DNA of 64,000 bases. Origin: Holacanthus passer. Taxonomy: Eukaryota; Chordata; Actinopteri; Pomacanthidae. The stretch covers positions 8,484,501 to 8,548,500 of the forward strand of contig JAFREQ010000012.1 in NCBI GenBank assembly GCA_025331565.1, in the 5' to 3' direction. The translations under genes and the position numbers were made by a program. How positions within the stretch are numbered: the stretch's first letter is position 1; each line of letters opens with the position of its first letter. Shown here one piece after another: positions 25,136-37,500 of this stretch. The notes beneath the pieces were generated by a model. It did no database searches, had not been told where the DNA came from, and worked only from the letters and a program-made list of their open reading frames with translations.

Positions 25136-25639
25136 GTGTGTGTGTGTGCAGGTTGAGAGCTTTTGCTTGTCACGGCTGGGAGCTTTTTCTTAGGGCGTCG
25201 CTGAACCTCTGATTAGATCAAAGAAATGACATAGGTGAAGCAATCAGAGAAAACAAAGGCGATAGTGATGTGACTGTCTCTACATGTCTCTAGTATCTAG
25301 AAGCTTTTATCATCAAGTTTGTATGATGCAAGCTAGTTGAAATTGTGACTCATCTCGGCTGTCTTTGATAGAATACGTTGTACTGAATCAGGAGTGATAT
25401 GTGAGATGTTGTTGTTGAGTTGTTGTCGGTTGACACTTTGTCACAGAGCCAAAAATCAGAAGTCATTATTTCATTTCATTATGTCATTACGCTGTCACAT
25501 GTTGTCCTGTGAAAAACGCTTGTCAACATCAACTTTCTTAAGTGTGTGTTGTTGGTTGGTTGTAGATAATCCAATTGGTTTTAAATGGTGTTTTTACACT
25601 TTCTCAAGCATTAAAGCAACAGTTAATCCTTCGCTTAGA

Positions 25640-25960
25640 GATGAAACTATGAGCCAATTAATTGATTACTGGATTGACAGAAATTGATTTGGCTCCAATG
25701 TTGATAATTGATTAATCTCTTAAGTAATTTTTAAGCATAGACACCAAAGAAAATTACTTCAGTACCAGCTTCTCAAATTTGATTTGATTTGATTTACTGT
25801 GTTTGTTAGCCCTCTATAAAATTAAACGGAATATCTATGGGTTTTTTTCCGGTTTGTTGGACGAGAGAAGCTTAAACTTGGGTTTAAGAAATTGCGATGC
25901 CCATTTTCACTATTTCCTTCTGATTTTTAGACCAAACATTCATTGGTTGCAGCAACAGTT
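25640..25960. mobile_element. MITE of the 'AATTGATTACTGGATTGACAG' fish family
   Basis: AATTAATTGATTACTGGATT, ATTGATAATTGATTAATCTC, CCAGCTTCTCAAATTTGATT, GAATATCTATGGG and TTTTAGACCAAACATTCATT follow the family order, ending near GGTTGCAGCAAC. Located in the first intron of the BTG-like gene. Confidence 0.6.
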
Positions 25961-27459
25961 TAGTGTATCTGAGAAACTCATTCATTAAACAACTTAAATA
26001 TTAATATTAAGTAATGTTATCACAGTGGCCTGTATTGCAGGAAACCTTCAGAGTGTTTCTCTTATTTTCTGAAACATTTTGTGTGTCATCCCTCATTTCA
26101 GTCATCAGAATGTGAGTCATGTAGCTCATTTTCATCACTTCATCACAAGATGATTCTGCTTAAAGACATAAACACTGACTATAAAGATCGAGAGGGGAGA
26201 AAGGCTTCAGGACATCTACTAAAAGCTCGGTCAGCTAAAACACCTTATCTGTTTTGAATTCCTGGGGCCTCTTTGACGCACTATTTGGAGGAATTCAAGT
26301 ACAAGCTGCTTTAACATTCCTCACAGTCATAGCAGCAACCTAAAACTATAAAAACCGACCAGAAAAACCCGTGTTCGTGTGCGTGTGTCCGACAAAGTGA
26401 CATCCTGCAGGTTGTTTTGCAAGATTTATAACCTTTTGCTTGTGGAGACTGTTGGACTGTTGTGGAACCAACATTTAGTTGCTGAGCGATGGAAAGCAAA
26501 CAGAGCTCTATGACTGAGGAAGCAACAACAACAAGCTGAAGAATACATGCAATTTGACCCTGTTTTCCTCAGAGACTAATAACTGACTGGAATATCAAAG
26601 CTGCTGTTTGAACATCGAAACATAAAGCTGATAACACACAGATGCTCTCATCGTTCAAGCAATGGCAAAACATATTTGTTAGGGATTTAAAGTTACTACT
26701 GCTCTTGCTTGTTGTGTCACAGGCCCATCACTGCTCTTAAGTGGAGCCTGTGGCTGCGTCGACCGGGGCAAATAATAATTTTCTCTCACAACACGTTACA
26801 TGGGCCGGAGCAACAGCAGTGTGTTTCAAGCCACAATAACAAATGACCGCCCGCACCTCGAGGTTCAAGGCACGACTTTCCCATCAGGGACATCAGCTGG
26901 ATGTCTGCGCGCTGAGCCCAAGCCAGTTCAGCTGCAAAGTTTGAATTGCCTTGGCCTTTGTTGAACACACTATTCTCTCTGGTCAGGCTGACATTGGTAC
27001 CCAACCCAGACAGACACGCTATCAGAGGATAAACAGCACAGCGAGCTCATTGGATTTGCATTTCAGAATACTTGCATGTCAACACAGCAGCGCTAGTTTG
27101 CATCTTGTTTGCCTGAATACAAACAGAGCCATGTCCGTAGCTGTGAAATGCCCAGCACTCTTTCACACAGGGCTCTCCTGAAGGTAATAAAATAGACAGC
27201 TCAAGGGCGACAGCACAGGGAAGTGCTGTTATCGCTGTAGCTGAAGTTCCTGCTCCCCCACATTTCCCTGAAGAGAGTCAGTCTTAACAATAACTCAAAT
27301 CATGCTACTTCTTTATACTTTGATTTGTGAAAGAAAAAAAAGTGTAGTATGTGGTTACAGAGCCACATAGTCATACTCACATATGCAGAAACAGCAAGAT
27401 GAATTTGTTGATGGCCTCATTTTTTTTTTCCTTCTTTATCTTCATTTTGTACAGACACC

Positions 27460-29543
27460 ATGAAAAGAGAGGTGAAGGCTGGAGTCGACTTCCTCAAACG
27501 CCTGGCTGTGGCACGTGGCAAGCTCGATGAAGCTAAAGCAGAATTGTTCGCTGAGAAACTACAGAAACTTTTATGCGACAAATACGATGACCACTGGTAC
27601 CCTGACTGCCCCAGCAAAGGCCAGGCGTACAGGTAACTAACAGTGTGGAAAAATGTCTCTGAATGTTTTTTGTTTTTTTTCCTCTTCAAAGATCATGGAA
27701 TTATATCTCTATTACAGGCTGAGATCTCATAATCTTTAATCCACAGATGTATCCGGATAAATAATGGAGTACTCTGTGATGAAGTGGTCCTGAGGGCATG
27801 TGAGGAGAGTGAGCTCACACCCAGCGAACTAGGCCTTCCGTCTGAGATCACGCTGTGGATCGACCCACTGGAGGTGTGTGCAAGGTGAGTCACGCGCTGG
27901 CTCGCTGAGGCAGAGGCAAAGAATGACACCGACAGACAGGCTTTAGCAACAAAGAGGCGTTTCTCAGTCTAGCCAAGAATTATGACTAAGTTTAAGTCAT
28001 GATGCATTCTGTGAAATGATGAATAACAACATGTGGGATGTAAAGAGTGTGAATATGGGTGAAATTAAAAATGACTTGTGTGTGGTTTAAAAATAATCCA
28101 CTCCCTCTTCACAGATCTGGTGAGAACAGCAGGCCCTTCACAATAGCATGTTTCAAAGAGGAAGAGGAGGAGGGTGCAAAAGGAGAAAAGGATGATTCTT
28201 CGGTGGACTCCGTAAACCTGGACACGTCAGATTACCACTCTGCTACCTCTTCGGAGTGTGGTTCCACCGCGTCGAGCGACACAGAGGAGGAGGCAAAAGA
28301 CGGCGAGAAGGAGGTCGTCAAGAAGGAAGCGGCAGAAGGCGACACGTACACCGTAGTGATGGTGCCCAGGATTCGGAAGAGGCACGGAGACGGACCAAAT
28401 AAGGTCAAATACGTCAGAAATATGGTAATTATTTCCCGTCTCTTAGGACCATCTGTTGATACCTCACAATGAAATGATAAGGCTGGTGATATTTTTGTAC
28501 TGTCAAGAAATCCCATTAAAAACCCAAAGCAAAGGCTGTTAATTAATCCCACTAACGCACATTGCCAGTGTAGCTACACAAGCAAACTGTGTTTTAGGTC
28601 ACTGAAAACAGATCTTTTGGGAAACTCCTTCCAGGGCGAAAATATTCATAAACCCCGTTTTCAGAGTTGACCTTATACAGTCTATGGTGTTTAGGCGAAG
28701 TCAGGAAGAACAGTTTATGGCCTGTGAAGTCAGAGTGTTTACATGAGGCGTTATTTCAAGCAGTGGTGGCCAACATCACCCGTTTTGGATGCATCCTGCT
28801 TATTGGTGCAATTTCAATTTTCAGGCTCCTGATTGGCCAACATGGCTTTAGGGTTTGGGTTATATTGCTTTTGACAGAGCTTCAATTGTGTTTTTTTAGT
28901 TTTCATTTGGATTTTTAAAAAAACGGCGCTTTTGTGCACAGGATTTTTTTTTTTAAGAATGGAGGATGAAAAACGCTGTTTTAATGTACGCGTGGATGAG
29001 GCCACAGACAATATTTATTCCCCTGTGTCATAGAGCTTCATTGTTGTACAAAAACTATTAAAAAGATATCAATGAGTCACCCTGATGACATCATTACCAT
29101 GAACATGGGCACTGTAGTGTGAGTCAGACAGACTTAAGGGATTGTTGGTTTTAGTCTTTTGATGGGATTTGTAGACAGTGTGATAAAGTTTCAGTATTGC
29201 GTGTTCTAGAAAGGAAAGTACCACTGATTCCTACCATGTGGACAAAGTGTGATTAACACCCATGCTGGAAACTTGACGCCATCCCCTTCTAATCTCTTGT
29301 ACTCATTCCAATCTTTCTCTTTCTGTTCAGATCCCTGCGAGCCTCCAGTACTTCTACCACCCTGCACCAGTTTGGCCTCAGTACAAGAAGGGCGCTCCGG
29401 TGTTTCTGAACACAGTGTGCGTACCTCCGGCGCCGCCACCTCGGCCCCAGCAGGTATTTGGCTACTACATCCTGCCGCAGCCATCTCCGCAGTTCATCCT
29501 GCCTCAGGCCACTCTGCAGCCGTGGGGAGCTGTGAAGGGTTAG
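27460..29543 (+). CDS. BTG/Tob family antiproliferative protein, BTG3/BTG4-like (4 coding exons, 277 aa)
   Basis: Coding exons are 27460-27632, 27747-27884, 28115-28424 and 29331-29543; every junction is GT-AG and keeps frame, giving 277 aa ending in TAG. Residues 1-125 form a BTG domain: box A around residues 44-62 (HWYPDCPSKGQAYRCIRIN) and box B around 88-103 (LPSEITLWIDPLEVC). BTG/Tob proteins bind CNOT7/8 deadenylases through this domain and promote mRNA deadenylation and growth arrest. An acidic, serine-rich segment follows (run of Glu, then DTSDYHSATSSE, which recalls BTG3), then a Pro/Gln/aromatic tail with a YHPAPVWPQYKK motif that may correspond to the C-terminal box of BTG3/BTG4. 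The multi-exon structure fits BTG3/4, not the two-exon BTG1/2 or intronless TOB. The start is the first ATG after the acceptor at 27453-27454 and matches the family N-terminus (MK.EV/I). Family assignment is firm; orthology to BTG3, BTG4 or a fish-specific paralogue is not settled. Confidence 0.9.
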
Positions 29544-30545
29544 ACTGTCCAGGAAGTGTTGGGTGAAGGTGGATAGAGCGTTCCAAGCTCCTTCAACTGA
29601 GCCATCTCGTGTCAGGTCTCTGAATTCAGCTAAACTTGGGCCGAAAAAAGAACATTTTTAACTGTATAGCTGGAAGTTATTCTCTGTACAACCTCTAATA
29701 ATTCCTCTTACTTTTCATTCTGATGACTTGTAATTGATGGCTTGTTCTCAGCACAGCGATATCACTGAACTTGACTGAGTTCTCTGTCAGGTCTGCACTG
29801 CTAATTTCGTATGTACTGTACACATAGATGACTACAGTCAATGGGTGCTAGGACTAACTCAGGAACTTGCAGCAATATCCTTAATGCCAAATCATTCTCC
29901 TTTCAGGTGTTATTATGTCAATCTCTTTGCTAGTTCTCTCACCAAATATGGTCCACAGTGTACACGTCACAGTAAATTAATGTAAAATGTGATTCTGGGT
30001 TTTGATCTGTTTTAGCCAGAGTGACAATATCTGTATATTAAGAAGAATATTTTTACTGAACTGCTTGTAAATAGATACCATAGACTGATGCACACTTTCT
30101 AACCTCACTGTCTTATTGTTGTAATTTATTTGGCCACCACTGGATGGCACTCAACTCACAGCTAATACATGAAATTGTATATTTTTTATTAACAGTGGCT
30201 GCTATATATTGCAAATGTAACACAGCATATGGTTTTAAATGGCTTAAACTCTCTGTCTGTAAAATATATATTATTTCTTCTTCAGGTATCTGTTTGGCTG
30301 CTCGTAGCTGTGTGTTTTTTAAAAAAAAAAAAGTTTTTTATTGTAAATAACTTGCTATGAAAATCTACAGCTATATAAATCCTTGAACACACACGTCACG
30401 TCACACACAGATCTGTATGTACTGTGATTTTTAATTATATTGATGCATATTTATTTAATGTCCATGCAACCTTGAAGCTCATGTGTGTACTTAAATATTT
30501 ACCTTCTTATGGCAGCCAATTAAATCAACTCTGAAATGATGAGTT
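29544..30545 (+). other. 3' UTR of the BTG-like gene
   Basis: About 1 kb of AT-rich sequence runs from the TAG to an ATTAAA hexamer at 30519-30524. It contains two exact Pumilio-type TGTAAATA motifs (30066-30073 and 30342-30349) and TTTTTAAT at 30428-30435, about 85 nt before the hexamer, which matches a cytoplasmic polyadenylation element. It also has poly-A and poly-T runs near 30319-30340. The composition suits a translationally regulated mRNA. Confidence 0.6.
30519..30524 (+). terminator. ATTAAA polyadenylation signal of the BTG-like gene
   Basis: ATTAAA, the commonest variant hexamer, lies about 975 bases after the stop codon and is followed by a TGTGTCC/T-rich stretch at 30543-30565 that could be the downstream element. 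No AATAAA is seen between the stop and this point. Confidence 0.5.
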
Positions 30546-31299
30546 GTGTCCTACTGCTTCTTCCTACAAACAACACTCCGGAGTGCAGAGTTTGTATACA
30601 AGTGTTTTCTCTCGTAAAAATATTTTGACTTGACCTATAAAAAGACCTGTGAGTGTAAACACTGTAGGCTACTTAAAGTCCTGCTCGCACTCAGAGCTGT
30701 GAGGATCATTGCAGGCTCCAGCAGCAGGATGCTCCTGTGTGTCGGTTGCGTCACCGGCCCAAGGTCATGACGCTGTTCCTCCTTAAACAGGCCTTTTTAA
30801 AGAGGGAGAGGGAGAGTTTGTGTCGCTTTGTGTTTGGCCTGTGGAGGATTTGCAGGAAATGAAAGAACATGTTGGAAAAGATAAGACATCAATTAACGTA
30901 AGAGAAAGGGGCAACTTAAACAGATGGCATGAGTGTGCTAATAAATAATAAAGTTTGCACATTTACAATGATTCCAAAAAGAGATAAAAACTCCTTAAAA
31001 CAAACAGCGTGAAGGCCTCGTCAGATATGAGTCGTTGGCAATGTTAGTAAACCTTGACCACTGTTTTGAATAAACCACAAGTCAGAGGATGAGTCAGCCA
31101 CGAGGTGTCGCTCTGCAGCTGCTCATTGTTTGAAGAGATAAAAACATACACGAGCTTCACTGTTTTTTATTTTTACAGTCGCTCTTATTTTTGTGCAGCA
31201 GCCAATCATGTGGCTTGTTGCCTGATAATTAAAAAGGCAAAACAGAAGACAAAACAAACACACACACGCACACGTATCCATGTGTGGCACACTGACGTA

Positions 31300-31525
31300 C
31301 ACGCTTCACACACCGAGCCACGCAAATAGGAGCGCACGAGCCGCACCGCGGTGCGCAAACGGCATCAGTGCGCGTGAGCACGCCGCGCGACGGCTGCTGA
31401 GGTGAGGGTGCGTTCGAGGCCCGGCTTTTTTTTTTTTTTTGCTTGTTTTTTTTTTTTTGTAAAACCGCTTCTTCGATGAGCGACACTGGACAGCGGGGCC
31501 TGGCAGACGGTGAGCCCAGCGGACC
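31300..31525 (+). promoter_or_regulatory. kcnn4: CpG-rich promoter/5' UTR of kcnn4 with two long T tracts
   Basis: The stretch from about 31310 is locally CpG-dense (GCACCGCGGTGCGC, CGCCGCGCGACGG), in contrast to the surrounding AT-rich DNA. It is then interrupted by T15 (31426-31440) and T13 (31446-31458) separated by five bases. A purine-rich leader leads to the kcnn4 ATG at 31526. An upstream ATG at 31476 starts an out-of-frame 41-codon frame ending at 31601 that overlaps the kcnn4 start. Transcription start is not identifiable from sequence alone. Confidence 0.5.
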
Positions 31526-34500
31526 ATGCCCTCCCCAGCCCGGGAGGACGGCGGACAGGCGGAGGACGGGGGGACAGTGTGCGCTCTGGAGATGGAGATG
31601 ACCCGCTGCAGCCTGGACGGTCCACACCGCGGCGGCCTGGTCAGTCGGAACGGGGGGGAGTCTGCAGAAGTGTCCGTGCCTCTGTCTCAGAGGACAGCTC
31701 CCATGGAGGGAGACAACCTGTACAGACTGCGGGACAGAAAGTTTCTGCTGGAGGACAAGAAGCGTCTGTGCGCGCTGGCTCTGGGCACCGCGGTGCTCGG
31801 GATCCTGCTCATGATCATCCACGCAGAGAGCTGCCCCTACATTTACCCACCGGTAGGTCTGAATGTAAGTGTGTGAAGTTGATCGTTTAACATTGCAGGG
31901 ACTGGCGTGAATGTGACTCTTTTGGTTGGCATTTGACAATAAGTTCACCATCTCCGTTTCAGGCTCGCACATCAAACCAAAAGCTGTGCTCGTGTGACCT
32001 GTTGCACTTCTGCAGACATTGCAAAGGTTTTTTTTTTGTTTTTTTTTTAGCATGCACAGTTGGAGCATTTCCCCAGCAGTCATGCTCTGTAAAGCAGCCA
32101 AATGGTTGACATCAACATGACCTAAATTCACTTTGTCTTGTCAGCTGCTCGAGACGTTTTAGTGATGGTCCTTGAACTCATCATCAGATTGTGAAAATAA
32201 TCAACAGAATCATCAGAGTCTTGCTTTCAGTGCTTTAAACAGCAACAAAATAGCTTTTTCACTCAGAGTATAATAGATCTGATAGAAACAAATTAATAGG
32301 TTTATTATAAAGCATGTTATGTTTTATTATGACACATTTCAGTAGCGCAGCTGGTGCACAAAAACCAGCCTTACACAACTGACTCTACTTGTTGTCATAA
32401 CAGCTTCCTTGACAGCCCCAGTCTCATGCAGCACAACAGCACAACCTGCACCTGGGCTTTGAACCTCCCTGACCCTCCCGATTACTTATTCCATTTCCAG
32501 ACACACTATTTGGTAGCACAGCCTCATGACATTAACATGCAGATCTCAGTGGATAACAATGCCAGGCCACACAATCAACAAATTATTAACTCTCCCTGGC
32601 TTCCTACAGCACACGCCAGTTCCACATGTGGAAAAAAGTTCTCATGCATGCTGCAAAACATCAGACCACCTCCATGCTGTGAAGTCAGTGATTGATTACA
32701 GTGTCAAAGAGCCCCACGTTTTATAAACTCACATCAGGAACCCTATGGAAATGTCAGAAATAGGCCTGATGTTTTCAGAGAGTTGGACCTGGAGGAACAT
32801 AGTCGTGAAATTAACGGCGCTGGCAAGAATATGACATTACTATTCCAGTTTACAAATAGGAACCAAGAACAGGTGTTGTCTGTCCATTCCTAACAACAGG
32901 CATCAGCTTCGGTGCCATGGAAATGCTGATGCACTGGAAAAGTGTTCTCCGCCACAGTTAAAGCATATTATTTTGGAGAGGCTGCATTGCTGATTTAACC
33001 ATAGCTTATATAACCACTTTCAGCTTTCAGAGTGTGAGCTGTGACATCTTCCTCCCCTGTGGACTGACGTGACTTTTGGTCACATAAGGTCTTTCTTAAC
33101 AAAAGTGGCCTGTGGTGCATTGCAGTATTATTGTTTTTTATTTTTCTAAAGCCATTTTTAGGGAGCCGCCTAACTTGCGTGCCTATCAAAGTCAACTCCA
33201 GTCTACAAAGTTATATTTTAAGATTACCTTTTCATGGTTATGCACGAAAAACAGGGCTATTTATGGAACGTTTTTCCACATTTCACCTCTTCCCCTACAG
33301 CGAGATTGCTCACAGTACTTCAGGCTATCTTTCCACATCATTTAGTGTGTAATTAGAGTGTTTGCATGGCCAGTCTGAGAGTCTCTGTGTCTTGAGTTGG
33401 GCCGTGTTGGAGCCAGGAGTGTGCACTTTGACCAGGATGCAACCTCATGTCCTCTTTTCTGCAGCTCCTTGACGAATTTCCGGGAAGGACTTAAAAATCC
33501 AAAACAATATGCACAAATTGAGACTAAAAAAAATGAGCAAGATGCCCAGAATTTAAAAGAAGAGAATAAAAGAAAACATCCACGCTACCATCATTGAAAT
33601 ACTGTATACTGCCTATATATGGTCTCCGTTGCTGGGAAAATCTTATTAAATGTCACAATGTCTGTTTAATGTGCAACATTTTAAAAGGATGAACACACCC
33701 AAAGCATCTGATCAGACTTGCCATCATACATGGCTGTTGTGTTTTGTCTGTATTCGTCAGATTTTGTCTCTTGTCCTGTTCGTCCTGCTGTCTTGAAGGT
33801 TCTACCCGTGCCTCCTTTAATTTCCAGAGATTAACACTATATGTTGTCATGTTTTAACTGTTTGCGCTGACTTGCATCTTAACATGTTTCTGTATTAATT
33901 GCTTGCATTGCATGCCACTTGCGTTTCTCTTTTCAGATTTTTATCCTCTGTTTAGCTGCTTCATGCCTGGTATGATTGTACATGTTATCTGCTTTGTTGC
34001 TTTAAAGTAGCTTGTGAGCAGGGCCAAGGACGGATGAAATTGCTGATGTAGAATGGATTATAATTTCCTTGCATGCTGGTTATGACCCATTAAATTTACT
34101 TGCTTGTTAGTTGGTAAATGCTGACTTGTTGGTAAATATTAATGTATTGTGTCTGGACTCAAGAAATCTACAAATGATTCAGCAAACAAAAAAATCTCTG
34201 TTAATTTTTATTCATTTGTATTATTTCACAGTTTATATTTTAAGTTAGAAACAATAAACTCCAATGTTAAAATGAAAAAACAACAACATTGAACTAATAG
34301 CTGCAGTAATAGCTATAACTTCAGTGCACCAGTTGTAAACTATTTCAAGTATCAGGGCTGACATTTTTCATAGAATGACCCGGCATGCTGCAATGAGGTC
34401 GTGACTCACACACTGAAACCTGGCTTACATATATGGTCTGGATGCAAATAGATAAAACTCAGCCATAAACCAATACACTGTGTCGACCCTGTCCCCTATA

Positions 34501-37500
34501 CACATTGCTTCTTACCCAAAAAACCCGCATCCTGTGTATGTTATAAGCAACAAGGTGAAACACACCTCAAAACTGTCCCACCACATATGGGTCAACTCTG
34601 GCTCACACAAACCAAGCCAAAACTCAATGTGACATCATAAGGCAGTGGTTACTTCCAGTCACTTCCAGTTAGTTTTCTGGGGGTCCTGATGAGACAGTGC
34701 AGTTAACCAATAACTAACTAGCTAGTAAGAAAGCAAACCAGCAGTGCTAAGAGTCCCAAGGATAGAAAACCTGCTCATGTGTGATCTGCAAGTTTTTTGT
34801 TCATCTCTGACAGCTTATCAGTCACACCTGTCCTGTACAGTGTTTACCTGACACCAGGTGCAGCTCCTTAAACGTCGGTCTCATGATTTCACTCATCAGC
34901 ACACATCCAACCAAGAAATCACCAGCATTGTCTGATGCACTTTTTAACTGGCACGAAGGGTCACTGTTACTGTCATAGTCTCACAAACATCCATATGTAT
35001 ACACTCTGGTGTCTGTAGCACCCAGCAGTGATGGTGTAGTATCCATATTTATCTGTCACCAGGTAAATGTTCTACCTGCTGTGATGTCTCATTTCCTACG
35101 AATGTCCCACTACATCGTATAAAATTCATGCAGGATGTTATTTGTAAGCTTATCCTTACGTTTACTACAGGATGCCTCTCGTCCCATGACTGACCTATAG
35201 CACAAGAGTCTCCATGAAAGCTAATGAAACCACACTGACTAACAAACCAAATTAGAAAACTAAAGTCAGATGCATGTATTATTTTTTTTTGAAGTATTTA
35301 TTTATTATAGTACATGCAAACCAGACCACCTTCTTTTGCATTGGTTTCAGTGTCTATTTTTAATTTTTTTGGTATGCCTTGGGTGGCCTGTCCTGGTGAC
35401 GGTGGCTCGTTGACCGTCCAAGACTATGAGAAACAATCCGTGTTAAAGTTGTACCCAAATTAGGTTCACCGGGCTTGAAATGACTCTTTCCAACAGGAAA
35501 ATGTTACAAAAACAATTTTAGAAACTCGGCAAGAAACATGTTGTTGAACTCTCTGTTATGGAATGTGGTGAAATGTTGAGCTTTTGTGGGGTCTTCTAAT
35601 TAGCCCTGGATGAAATACAGACATGATGTGGATGCTACGGGAGAAACTGTGGAAAATGGCGTACCTTGCCAACGGACGTCACACCATACCACCTACACGC
35701 TCAAGTTTCCTCAAGTTTGAAAGTTTGTAATTATCTTTTTAACTGTAAACCACATTAAACTGCACTTCCCGTTAAAAACTTCCACGTTGCATCAGTTGTT
35801 GAGATGCATGAATGAGATGCACACCTATAAAATGTGCTAGAGTTGTGCCTGGACTTGAGCCACAGCAATTATCTCAAAATGATTCAGCAAACAAAAAAAA
35901 AATATTTATTTTCATGCATTTTTTTTCCATTTTGCAGTTCATTTTTTTTAAAGTTTAAAACAATATATAGGTGCTCTTTAACCTGCTGACACCAAAGTCA
36001 TATGGCAGAGACCTATGCTTAGTTCTTCAGGGTGTGAAATGGTACAGACAATGAGGGGCAAATCATCATAGTGTGTGTATCTTTGCCTCCAGCTGTCAGC
36101 TCCCTGGAATGGAAAGTATTTAATTACAAGCACTCTCGTTACTGGAATTGACTGGCTTTTATGCACTTAATTTGGAGTACATTACAGAATCAGTAATTCC
36201 ACTTTCATTTGGGCTAAATACTGTAAAGTTCTAATGAAGCTTTGTTTGGAAAGGCAAGAATTACAGAGTAACAGTTTTCTGGAATGGAAATCTCTGACAA
36301 AACCTTCGTTATAAAGAAAGATAGTTAACACTCTTTTGAGAGCAGAGGGATTGATTGGTATTCATCGTGGAAAGCTCACTCAGATACAGAAGTACAGGGG
36401 CACATTTTCTTACTGAAAAGTACACTTTGCATAGATGTGTCTTAACATGCATGTAATGAATCCTAGATGAATACCATTTGATCCTCCATAAAGATACTAG
36501 AGGCTGCAGCTAACTATTATTTTCAATATTGCTTAATCTGTCTTTTTCCAATTAATTGGAAAATTGTGGCTGTTTGCATTTTTGCTTAATAAGTTGAAAA
36601 CGATTGATTGAGGTTTGGGAATAATTTTCTGTTGGTTGCTGAAGTGACCCACGTGTAATACTTGTCACACTTGGCATCACAGTTGTTCTTGGGTGGGAAG
36701 CCACTGAGGCAAAGAGTCCTTCTTATAGTCAATGTGTGGTGTGGTGTGTCCACATGGTCTTGGTGAAAATGGCTATTCCAAATTGTGAGATAAAAGAACA
36801 AAAGAATACTGCAGAAATTGATTGGAAACAAGTTGGCTATTCACATATGAAATATTTAAGTTATCTATGTTGTAAAGACATGAAATGCCTGAAATTATGT
36901 AAATATATGTATATATAATGTTAAGATATTGATATTTTTCTTCTGATTTTGTATGAGTTACTGGAAGAAATCTTTCTTTTTTAATAGACCAAATGTTTGG
37001 CATGATACAGAAATAAAAAAAAACAACTACATAACAAACAAACTAACAATATAATATGTCAGTATACAATGTACTTCTATAGGATACCGTTCCAGGGACA
37101 AGACTTGTATTGCAAAAGGTACAGTTCCACCCTACACTAAGTGCTAACAGTCAAGAGGCCACGTTGGCCCGCAGTGATCATATGTTACAAGTCACTGTCT
37201 GTTTTGAACTTTTATTTCAGTCTTTAAAGGTAATCTTACCTCTCTAATAACCTCTAATAAGCACCTTTACTTAAGCTGGATATTCTGGTACTTTTTCCAC
37301 TCCTGTTTTTACCACAGTGGAAATAGGAAACCCTTCAGTTCATGAGCTATTTCAAAAAACCTTAATAATGGAGAACCCAAATGGAAAGAAATCAAATCTC
37401 AGCTGCTGCAGAAAGTCTTCCCTTTATGCCTTATCTCCTTTTTCTCTCTTTCCTATCCAGGGATCAGAGATGGCCTTAGTCATCAGCTCTTCCATCAGCC

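Noticed and set aside
24633..25136. 167-codon plus-strand frame in the BTG first intron
   Set aside because: Starts in a CA/CT-rich stretch, ends in the 18-bp palindrome, and has no recognisable domain; the intron assignment explains the region.
31229..32131. 300-codon frame on the minus strand
   Set aside because: It lies antisense to kcnn4 exon 1 and the CpG-rich promoter, and crosses the two T tracts as poly-Lys. It is a shadow of GC-rich sequence.
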